From: JBNJGT01 sp051819765
GTDB taxonomy: Archaea; Nanobdellota; Nanobdellia; Woesearchaeales; JACJVW01
Assembly: GCA_051819765.1 (NCBI GenBank)
Contig: JBNJGT010000070.1
Coordinates: 1 to 6,304 of the forward strand
Reading direction: 5' to 3'
Length of the DNA: 6,304 nucleotides
The first letter of the stretch is position 1. Each line of letters starts with the position of its first letter. The notes under the pieces are model-generated. The model was not told where the DNA came from. It made no database searches and worked only from the letters and a program-made list of their open reading frames with translations. A program made the position numbers and the translations under genes. Shown in pieces: positions 1-5,266 of this stretch.

Positions 1-101
1 TCTTCAAAAAGGACATTGAGCACACTGTTGTATAAGTTCCATGCCATCTGCATCAGCATGCCCTGTGCAATGGAGTGTATCCAACCATTCCCAGAACAAG
101 G

Positions 102-117
102 CAGATACCTTTAAATA
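102..117 (+). promoter_or_regulatory. TATA box of the serpin gene
   Basis: TTTAAATA at 110-117 is an archaeal TATA box. Its centre (113.5) is 26.5 bp upstream of the ATG at 140, so transcription should start at or next to that ATG and give a leaderless mRNA. The upstream ATG at 125 would lie only about 11 bp from the box centre, before the expected transcription start. The preceding bases are a weak BRE match. Confidence 0.75.
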
Positions 118-139
118 ATACACAATGGAAGCAATAGCC

Positions 140-1393
140 ATGGATGCGAGAGCAATAGTGGTAATCTGTATTGCATTGACCCTTTTACATGGGTGCACTG
201 AACCAGACCCGAATATAGTGGACCCGACCACATCTGAACTGAACTCTTCCGTGCAAGCACCCCCACAAAGCGAAGCCAGTATTGTCGAAGCCAATAATCG
301 GTTTGCACTTGACCTGTACAATCATTATGAATCAATAGATGAAAACCTGTTCTTCTCACCCTACAGCATTTCATCCGCATTAACCATGACCTACGAGGGA
401 GCGCGAGGCAAGACCGCACAAGAGATGAGAACCGTGCTGCATCTCCCCGATGATAAGGAAACGATTCGCTCGGATGTTATGAGCATGTATGCTAAGATAA
501 ACAAGGATGGACCATATCAGTTAGCGACTGCAAATGCACTCTGGGCTCAGACCGATTATCCCTTCAAGCAAGAATACTTCAGTGTGGTTGAAGACTATCA
601 TGCCGGCAAAGTCACGAACCTTGACTTCCACGACACAGAGGATTCCCGTCTCACCATAAATGAGTGGGTGGAAAATAAGACCACCAACAAGATAAAGGAT
701 CTTATTCCAGCCGGAGTCCTGTCACCCCAGACACGATTGGTTCTCACCAATGCACTGTATTTCAAGGCCAATTGGACCAACCAATTTGATGCAGACAATA
801 CAAGAGAGGGAGATTTCACACTCGGTTCTGGCGAGTCAATAACAACCGACATGATGCATCAGACAGACCACTTCGAGTATGGGGAAACAAAAGATATTCA
901 GATCCTGGAGATGGATTATCGTGGCTCTGGTCTTTCAATGCTGATATTGCTTCCCAAAGGGGATCTGGAAAAGATAGAGAGTCTGATTGACACTGACAGG
1001 ATAGCAGAATGGAAACAAGGGATGCAGAGCGAAAGGGTGAGTGTTACACTTCCTAAGTTTCGGTTTGAGACAAAATACTTCATGGCACAAGACCTGCAAG
1101 AGATGGGTATGCCAACTGCGTTTGATGCGTCCATGGCAGATTTTACCGGCATGTGGAACCGACAGGGTACTGAGAATCTTCATATCTCCCAGGTTATCCA
1201 TCAGACATTTGTTGAGGTTGCTGAGGCCGGAACCGAGGCAGCGGCAGCAACTGCGGTAGTCATGACCGACTCCACCTCTGCTGGTCCGATAGAAGAACCA
1301 AAGATATTTCGGGCAGATCATCCATTCATCTTCATGATCCAGCAAGACCGCACTATCCTATTCATGGGAAGGATGAGTAACCCTGCTCGATAG
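140..1393 (+). CDS. Lipoprotein-type inhibitory serpin
   Basis: This is a serpin (serine protease inhibitor, 417 aa), probably anchored outside the cell as a lipoprotein. The N-terminus is a short signal peptide (residues 1-18, hydrophobic core AIVVICIALTLL) ending in the lipobox LLHGC, with Cys19 as the lipidation residue; His before Gly is unusual. A linker rich in P, S and E follows. The serpin fold starts near residue 50 with the family motifs NLFFSPYSISSAL and TNALYFKANW, and ends with ADHPFIFMI and FMGRMSNP. The reactive-centre loop hinge EAGTEAAAATA (residues 362-372) has Gly at P15, Thr at P14 and Ala at P12-P9, the signature of inhibitory serpins. Counting 17 residues from the hinge Glu puts P1 near Ser378, followed by Thr, but P1 is only a count. 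The ATG at 140 is chosen over 125 because of the TATA spacing and because the signal peptide then begins directly. The last 32 nt overlap the convergent gene. The target protease is unknown. Confidence 0.95.
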   Translation: MDARAIVVICIALTLLHGCTEPDPNIVDPTTSELNSSVQAPPQSEASIVEANNRFALDLYNHYESIDENLFFSPYSISSALTMTYEGARGKTAQEMRTVLHLPDDKETIRSDVMSMYAKINKDGPYQLATANALWAQTDYPFKQEYFSVVEDYHAGKVTNLDFHDTEDSRLTINEWVENKTTNKIKDLIPAGVLSPQTRLVLTNALYFKANWTNQFDADNTREGDFTLGSGESITTDMMHQTDHFEYGETKDIQILEMDYRGSGLSMLILLPKGDLEKIESLIDTDRIAEWKQGMQSERVSVTLPKFRFETKYFMAQDLQEMGMPTAFDASMADFTGMWNRQGTENLHISQVIHQTFVEVAEAGTEAAAATAVVMTDSTSAGPIEEPKIFRADHPFIFMIQQDRTILFMGRMSNPAR

Positions 1394-1757
1394 ATCTCCC
1401 GTGCCCTCGGTCGCTCGACGGTATGGCCCATCGAGGCTTAAGTGAATCGAGCAACCTTTCCAAAAACCCTTGTGCGATTGTTTGGTCTCCAGAAAATAGA
1501 AGTTCATTTTGGATTTCCAGATTGCATTCTCCATCAAACGTATAGTGGACTTCTCTTGCTTGATAAATATCGCAACCCGCTCGACCACCTATTCTATAAT
1601 GAGCTTTTAGTATTTGAATGATTGGTTTACCTTTTGCAACGTCATGATGATTATAAGGTTGACCGACCAATTGTGCGTTTTCCTGTAAGAAACCCTCAAC
1701 AGCAAGTCCTGATTCATAATCGAATCCTTCAACTGCCTGAACCAGATCTATTCTCAT
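1362..1757 (-). CDS. Uncharacterised 131-residue protein
   Basis: I do not recognise a family. The frame gives a 131-residue, mostly hydrophilic protein with two cysteines (62 and 78), a central Gly/Lys/Tyr-rich part and a C-terminal helix-like stretch near GFLERLLDSL; no signal peptide or membrane span is visible. The open frame extends to 1847, but its first 30 codons include the antisense of the serpin remnant. The ATG at 1757 is preferred because it lies 26.5 bp from the centre of a TATATATA box, which indicates a leaderless mRNA. The last twelve or so residues are read antisense through the 3' end of the intact serpin, so the natural C-terminus may have been lost when the two were joined. 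The codon choice looks protein-like. The gene is bracketed by the intact serpin tail and a degenerate copy of it. Whether it is still functional is uncertain. Confidence 0.6.
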   Translation of the reverse strand: MRIDLVQAVEGFDYESGLAVEGFLQENAQLVGQPYNHHDVAKGKPIIQILKAHYRIGGRAGCDIYQAREVHYTFDGECNLEIQNELLFSGDQTIAQGFLERLLDSLKPRWAIPSSDRGHGRSIEQGYSSFP

Positions 1758-1779
1758 ACCATTGAGGTGATCTTCCTGA

Positions 1780-1796
1780 TATATATACGTTTCCCT
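1780..1796 (-). promoter_or_regulatory. TATA box and BRE of the 131-residue protein gene
   Basis: On the minus strand TATATATA (1787-1780) is preceded by GGGAAACG, a BRE-like purine run. The box centre is 26.5 bp upstream of the ATG at 1757, matching the other promoters here. The element ends only a few bases from where the serpin-tail similarity begins (1799). Confidence 0.6.
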
Positions 1797-1798
1797 GG

Positions 1799-1936
1799 CA
1801 TGACTGCCAACCCCATAGAAGAACCAAAAATATTTAGGGCGAATCATTCAGGCTTATGATCCAGCAAAACCGCACCACCCTATTCCTAGGAAAGATAAGC
1901 AACTCTTCTCGAGTGATCTCCTGCATGCGGTATTAA
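1799..1936 (+). pseudogene. Serpin C-terminal remnant (second copy)
   Basis: This stretch is a degenerate copy of the 3' end of the intact serpin (compare 1261-1399). The start reads PIEEPKIFRANH against PIEEPKIFRADH. A net loss of 4 nt near 1841-1850 then shifts the frame, after which MIQQNRTTLFLGK matches MIQQDRTILFMGR. The serpin stop codon is changed to GTG and the frame runs on to a TAA at 1934-1936. About 10 nt of the loop region are also missing at the left. By eye, the two aligned blocks are roughly 82-84% identical in DNA. No serpin sequence upstream of the distal reactive loop remains; its place is taken by the minus-strand gene. It is too short and broken to make an inhibitor. Read as a relic of a tandem serpin duplication, it shows the locus once held two serpins or a partial duplication of one. 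Confidence 0.85.
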
Positions 1937-2305
1937 GTGAAACATCCTTTACAATAGAACTAGAGACCCATGCTGATCACGGAATTATACTGGGCGCGTA
2001 CTGGTACAAAGAGTCGCCAACAAGTCCTGCTAGTGCAGCCATCTCAAGCACTAAGCCTGTTGTCGCTCCCAAATCGCCAGCGTGGTTTTTTGGGACGGCG
2101 TTTGCGTGTTTTTTGGCACCAGGGGATCTTATGGGTGCTTGATACAGCCCACTTACCTCATCACCGAGCGAGTGGCAATGCAAGGCGACTGCATGATATG
2201 CTCCTCGGAGGAAGTCTGTCAGGGTTGTCTGCCATAATAAGGTATAATATTCACACTTTCATAAGCTTCTTTCATGTAACTACCCGAGAATGGCTTCTCA
2301 GGTGC
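1937..2305 (+). other. Stretch with no convincing gene
   Basis: I find no gene I can support in these 369 bases. Three overlapping frames are open for part of it. One from ATG 1970 (112 aa) has no TATA box at the usual distance and an Arg/Leu/His-rich product typical of a shadow frame. One without any ATG stays open to a TGA at about 2142 and is rich in Ser, Pro, Thr and Ala. A third, open from about 2055 to 2234, ends with two CxxC pairs. The pattern could be a decayed gene with frameshifts. A small imperfect direct repeat is present (GCGTGGTTTTTTGGG at 2080-2094 and GCGTGTTTTTTGG at 2104-2116). No tRNA, snoRNA or mobile element was seen. Confidence 0.5.
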
Positions 2306-2321
2306 TAGAAACATTTATAAA
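2306..2321 (+). promoter_or_regulatory. TATA box and BRE of the Cys-rich membrane protein gene
   Basis: TTTATAAA at 2314-2321 is preceded by TAGAAACA, which fits a BRE. The box centre is 26.5 bp upstream of the ATG at 2344, again predicting a leaderless transcript. A start at 2290 would lie upstream of the promoter itself. Confidence 0.75.
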
Positions 2322-2343
2322 CCGTTTTTTCTTAATTCTCTGT

Positions 2344-2691
2344 ATGAAAACCTTCTGGTATGGTCTGGTCATTGGTGCTCTCTTTGCACTCTTCACATTC
2401 CAACTGATAAGCGCAAATACCTATCGTGCAGAGCTCGAAGAATGCAGCAGCGATAAGACACTACAAGGTCTTAGAAAAACAGCTCATATACATGATCTTC
2501 GTTTGAACTTGACCCAGCAGTTCCTGGATACCCTGCTGGAATCAGAAGATCCTAAGGCCTATCTCTCTCATATCAGTCAATGCCGAAGTCAGAACAATAC
2601 TGATCAGTGCCTGCTGGAATTCGCAAGAAACGCCGACCAAGGCGCATGCCTTTTACTTCCTGACCAAAAGCTTGCCTCATGCCTTGAATAG
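2344..2691 (+). CDS. Small membrane-anchored Cys-rich protein
   Basis: The 115-residue product has one hydrophobic N-terminal segment (residues 4-24), either a membrane anchor or a signal peptide; only Lys2 precedes it, so the rest should face outward. The exposed part is helical and carries five cysteines (34, 80, 89, 102, 113). The pattern around DQCLLEFARNADQGACLLLP, then a final Cys near the end, resembles the short C-x8-C / C-x10-13-C helical repeats I associate with small secreted proteins of uncultured archaea; this resemblance is from memory and not tested. The cysteines could form disulfides. The longer frame from 2290 adds 18 residues but is contradicted by the TATA box at 2314-2321. 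The 3' end overlaps the end of the convergent DUF362 gene by 15 nt. No specific function can be given. Confidence 0.75.
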   Translation: MKTFWYGLVIGALFALFTFQLISANTYRAELEECSSDKTLQGLRKTAHIHDLRLNLTQQFLDTLLESEDPKAYLSHISQCRSQNNTDQCLLEFARNADQGACLLLPDQKLASCLE

Positions 2692-3765
2692 GGCTCCAAG
2701 TCCACTCTTTCTGATCTGGATGGCATCATGGGGGCAGGTTTCGTTGCAGCACATGCACCTGATGCAGAGCTTATAATTGATGCGCGCCACTTTATCGATG
2801 GTGATGGCATTCTTCGGGCATACTTTCTGGCACTCACCACATCCGATACACTTGTGTGTCATGATTGGCTTGTTCGTGAACAGCCTGCTTGCCACCCGTT
2901 GCAAAGAGCAAAAGAGCTTAGAGTTGCCCCAAAGATTCGGATGCTTAAAAGGTATAGAAAGGTTCTGTGTTCCATATACAATGAGGTTATCACTGTTTGC
3001 CTGGGTCATGCCCCGTGCCAGTGCCTGGCTGAACAGGTCTGGTTCCAGCTTGATTATGTTGCATGCGATCCGATCAACTGCCAGGCTGTCTGTCCCCGCA
3101 ATGATGATACCCACATGCTTTGGATCACCCCAGTTCGGTCCCTGGCCCTCCATGCCGGTCACCGCATCCATGATTGTGAGCCGCGGCTTCACAAAATCAT
3201 AGATGTCAAGGAGCATATCCCAAAAATCGCATGCCTGCTGGATCTTGACATGTTGGTACGCCTTTAGCTTACCGGGCACAAGTCCGTAGAGGTTTTTAAC
3301 TGCGCCAGTATAAGTAGTGAAGGCATGCGTCTTGAGCTTAGGCAGATTGATGATCACATCAAAACTATCAAGTTGTGCAGTCAAGTGGAATTCCTTGAGG
3401 ATCCTGCCATTCAGGTTGTACTCTTTAGGCTTGTCAAACTCAACATACTCGGTCTTGGTCTTGTCCAGGACCTTTTTAATGCCGGTTCTCTCAATGACAT
3501 GAGAAAGCGTAGAACTTATGGGCGAGTCTCCGACAACGGGTATGCCGCCTGCTTCTCTGACCAATCTGATGACTGCCTCAACTACATGAGGGTGCGTCGT
3601 GACTGCCCGCTTTGGTTCCGAGGCATTAAGTTGGTTGAGCTTGAGGAGCACCCGCTGGTTCGGCTTGACAAACTGCTCCATGCCTCCGAGCAGATCAACA
3701 CTTCGCTTGATGCTCCGATATGCATAGCCATATCTCTTGCATCGGATCACTGCTGTATTATGCAT
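2677..3765 (-). CDS. DUF362 domain protein with two 4Fe-4S clusters
   Basis: The 362-residue protein joins a DUF362 (COG2006-type) domain, roughly residues 30-260, to a C-terminal dicluster ferredoxin domain. DUF362 hallmarks are LLKLNQLNASEP, the TTHPHVVEAVIRL stretch, VVGDSP and TGAVKNLYGLVPG. The ferredoxin part has CIGCGECQKVCP (Cys306, 309, 312, 316) and CIRCMCCNETCP (Cys334, 337, 340, 344), each followed by the usual NAI or DAI residues; each can hold one 4Fe-4S cluster. There is no signal peptide, so the protein is expected in the cytoplasm. The biochemical role of DUF362 is not settled; electron transfer or cofactor-linked redox chemistry is a reasonable inference. The ATG at 3765 lies inside the end of the YkgJ-like gene (8-nt overlap), so the two are co-transcribed and probably translationally coupled; GGGGAAG just upstream is a weak ribosome site. 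The 3' end overlaps the convergent gene by 15 nt. Confidence 0.93.
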   Translation of the reverse strand: MHNTAVIRCKRYGYAYRSIKRSVDLLGGMEQFVKPNQRVLLKLNQLNASEPKRAVTTHPHVVEAVIRLVREAGGIPVVGDSPISSTLSHVIERTGIKKVLDKTKTEYVEFDKPKEYNLNGRILKEFHLTAQLDSFDVIINLPKLKTHAFTTYTGAVKNLYGLVPGKLKAYQHVKIQQACDFWDMLLDIYDFVKPRLTIMDAVTGMEGQGPNWGDPKHVGIIIAGTDSLAVDRIACNIIKLEPDLFSQALARGMTQANSDNLIVYGTQNLSIPFKHPNLWGNSKLFCSLQRVASRLFTNKPIMTHKCIGCGECQKVCPKNAITIDKVARINYKLCIRCMCCNETCPHDAIQIRKSGLGALFKA

Positions 3766-4123
3766 CTCGCTTCCCCGGAATATAGGTGACTTTCTTCAGC
3801 TTCAGGTATGACAGGAAATCCTGCCTGTTCTCAAAAAGGATATTGTAAGGAGAACCCTCTCCGTGGTGTTCGCACTCTTCTGGATCGTGCTCTCTACAGA
3901 CTGTTGGACGCTCTTCGTAAATGGTGCATGCTCCATCAGCACCTTGCTTACTGCAATCTGTTCGTACTTCTACGTACCAATCACCCTCATCATCAATATA
4001 GACCCGTATGTTATTATGCAACAGGTACCAGACAATCTCATCATAGTCATCGTGGTCTTCGGGTTCGTCTATTGCAATGGATATATACTGACAACACTTT
4101 CCGCACATGCTGCATTTTGTCAT
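3758..4123 (-). CDS. YkgJ-family eight-cysteine metal-binding protein
   Basis: This 121-residue protein has the Cys pattern of the YkgJ/CxxCxxCC family, thought to chelate zinc or an iron-sulfur centre. All eight expected cysteines are present: CSMCGKCC at residues 4-11 gives four (4, 7, 10, 11), and C57, C66, C76 and C84 follow. The typical block CTIYEERPTVCR carries the family Y-x-x-RP-x-x-CR signature. There is an acidic insert between the two halves (residues 19-48). It appears cytoplasmic. The ATG at 4123 is preferred over the TTG at 4129 because a TTTATAAA box (4154-4147) is 27-28 bp upstream, giving a leaderless start. It is the first gene of an operon whose second gene encodes the DUF362 ferredoxin-like protein, which suggests a shared role in metal or redox chemistry; that link is inferred from position. 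Confidence 0.9.
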   Translation of the reverse strand: MTKCSMCGKCCQYISIAIDEPEDHDDYDEIVWYLLHNNIRVYIDDEGDWYVEVRTDCSKQGADGACTIYEERPTVCREHDPEECEHHGEGSPYNILFENRQDFLSYLKLKKVTYIPGKRDA

Positions 4124-4146
4124 AGCCAAGAGGCGCGGTGCATCAC

Positions 4147-4162
4147 TTTATAAAATTTTTCA
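4147..4162 (-). promoter_or_regulatory. TATA box and BRE of the YkgJ-DUF362 operon
   Basis: On the minus strand TTTATAAA (4154-4147) is preceded by TGAAAAAT, a BRE-like run. The centre is 27-28 bp from the ATG at 4123. It lies back to back with the promoter of the rightward operon. Confidence 0.75.
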
Positions 4163-4175
4163 AAAGTTTTAAATA
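4160..4175 (+). promoter_or_regulatory. TATA box and BRE of the helical protein-MBL operon
   Basis: TTTAAATA at 4168-4175 is preceded by TCAAAAGT at 4160-4167, a good BRE candidate. The centre is exactly 26.5 bp upstream of the ATG at 4198. The palindrome AAAGCTTT (about 4175-4182) follows directly and could be a site for a regulator, though this is only a possibility. Confidence 0.8.
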
Positions 4176-4197
4176 AAGCTTTGGGTAGGAAACAGGT

Positions 4198-4623
4198 ATG
4201 GGACAAATCAAATTACAACTTCACGACCTTGCAGACAAACTCAATGAACTGAAAGCAGAGGACGAGGGTCTTTCTCCTGAAGAGTTGGACAAGCACAATG
4301 AGGCGATTTATACTCAGGCCTTCAAGGTGATTGACGAGCACATCAAGCAGGAACTCAGTGAAGAGAATGATATTGGCCGTCTTATCGATTCCTTCAGCAA
4401 TTACAGGAAGCACCTCAAGTTTGCCCGTATCATCCTGGATAAGGATTTTGCCAGTGCCGAAGGCGAAACCAACGATGACCTCGAGCTTTCCTGCAGGACA
4501 CCCGACATTGATCAGGACAAGCTCAACGCCCAGCGCCAAGTCAAGCTTGCCCTCGATGAGTGGAACAAGGCCAAATCCATCATGAAACGGTTGCTAGATG
4601 AAGGCAAGGTCAAGTTTGAATGA
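4198..4623 (+). CDS. Uncharacterised charged, helical protein
   Basis: I do not recognise this 141-residue protein. It is highly charged (many Glu, Asp and Lys), almost wholly helical by composition, and has one cysteine. A first helix pair (residues 1-60, with LADKLNELKAEDEGL and an EELDKHNEA stretch) leads to a middle helix near YRKHLKFARIILD and a C-terminal helix near KLALDEWNKAKSIMKRLLDEG; the spacing of hydrophobic residues suggests a small helical bundle or coiled coil. No signal peptide or membrane span is present, so it is probably cytoplasmic. It starts leaderless from its own TATA box. Its TGA at 4621-4623 overlaps the ribosome site of the metallo-hydrolase gene, and the pair should be one operon. 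A partner or scaffold role is possible but has no direct support. Confidence 0.8.
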   Translation: MGQIKLQLHDLADKLNELKAEDEGLSPEELDKHNEAIYTQAFKVIDEHIKQELSEENDIGRLIDSFSNYRKHLKFARIILDKDFASAEGETNDDLELSCRTPDIDQDKLNAQRQVKLALDEWNKAKSIMKRLLDEGKVKFE

Positions 4624-4628
4624 GGTGA
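4622..4628 (+). promoter_or_regulatory. Strong ribosome binding site of the MBL-fold gene
   Basis: GAGGTGA matches the archaeal Shine-Dalgarno consensus over seven bases and overlaps the TGA of the preceding gene. Its spacing of 5 nt supports the ATG at 4634 over the in-frame ATG at 4640 (11 nt); an ATG at 4630 is in another frame. It shows that internal operon genes use SD-led initiation while first genes are leaderless. Confidence 0.85.
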
Positions 4629-4633
4629 TATGA

Positions 4634-5266
4634 ATGGAAATGCAGTTTTTAGGACATGCAGGATTTCGGATTGATAACCTGGTAATAGACCCCTATGTGA
4701 CCCAAAATGAGAACGTTGATGTGAACCTTCAGGATATTCATTGTGACATCATTTGTGTCACTCATGACCACTTTGATCATATGGGTGATACCTATGCATT
4801 GGCAAAGCAGAATGATGCGACCATCGTGGCATGTGCTGAGATCGCATTTCAGGCCCAAAAGGGGGGTTACAAGGCAGAACCCATGAACATCGGCGGCACC
4901 ATCACTGTCGGTGACTGGCAGATCCACATGGTGGAGGCAACCCACAGCAGTGGCTCGGGCACACCAACGGGTTTCATCCTTAAAAAACCTGGTTGTTCGA
5001 TCTATCACGCAGGTGATACAGGACTTTTTGAAGGCATGAAGCTATTTGCAAGGCACGAGATTGATATTGCCATGCTCCCCATTGGTGACCGGTTTACTAT
5101 GGGTGCAAAGGATGCCGCAAAAGCTGCCGAGTTTATCAGTTGCAAAAGGATCATCCCCATGCACTATAACACATGGCCTCCCATCGAGGTGGACCCCCAG
5201 GTGCTCTGTGACAACACTGATAAGGAAGTGATTGTATTCCAGGTCGGTGAAAAGAAACAGCTTTGA
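4634..5266 (+). CDS. UPF0173-type metal-dependent hydrolase (MBL fold)
   Basis: The 210-residue protein belongs to the metallo-beta-lactamase superfamily and matches the UPF0173 (YtkL-like) group, whose substrate is unknown. It opens with FLGHAGFRI followed by VIDPY, as in that group. Metal ligands are all visible: THDHFDH (His44, His46, Asp48, His49), His104 in VEATHSS, Asp128 in HAGDTGLF, and His177 in IIPMHYNTWP. The set supports a two-metal active site for hydrolysis of a phosphoester or similar bond; the substrate cannot be read from the sequence. The length is close to the usual 210-230 residues and nothing appears missing. It is cytoplasmic, second in an operon with the charged helical protein, and led by a strong ribosome site. 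Its TGA (5264-5266) directly abuts the stop codon of the convergent chemoreceptor gene, with no base between. Confidence 0.93.
   Translation: MEMQFLGHAGFRIDNLVIDPYVTQNENVDVNLQDIHCDIICVTHDHFDHMGDTYALAKQNDATIVACAEIAFQAQKGGYKAEPMNIGGTITVGDWQIHMVEATHSSGSGTPTGFILKKPGCSIYHAGDTGLFEGMKLFARHEIDIAMLPIGDRFTMGAKDAAKAAEFISCKRIIPMHYNTWPPIEVDPQVLCDNTDKEVIVFQVGEKKQL

Noticed and set aside
77..88. Minus-strand ATG at 88, 27 bp from the palindromic TTTAAA box
   Set aside because: The frame stops after 11 codons, so the spacing is a result of the symmetric TATA box.
1..114. Possible gene ends at the left edge on both strands
   Set aside because: A minus-strand frame ending at 4 and two plus-strand frames ending at 35 and 114 are all open at the edge. 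The minus frame runs through the serpin 5' end, and none of the short pieces is recognisable.
125..139. Serpin start at ATG 125
   Set aside because: It lies only 11 bp from the TATA centre, before the expected transcription start, and adds residues ahead of a complete signal peptide.
1261..1936. Insertion sequence or transposon around the serpin repeat
   Set aside because: No transposase, terminal inverted repeats or short target duplication is visible; the repeats are themselves serpin coding sequence.
2120..2168. Possible C/D box RNA on the minus strand (GTGATGA)
   Set aside because: No CTGA D box at a suitable distance and no flanking stem.
1977..2183. Minus-strand frame of 68 codons
   Set aside because: No promoter, ribosome site or recognisable product.
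1970..2308. Plus-strand frame of 112 codons
   Set aside because: There is no TATA box at the usual distance, no ribosome site, and an Arg/Leu/His-rich product; it also runs through the promoter of the next gene.
2728..3789. Plus-strand open frames opposite the DUF362 gene
   Set aside because: They are antisense shadows of a clear DUF362 protein with intact cysteine motifs.
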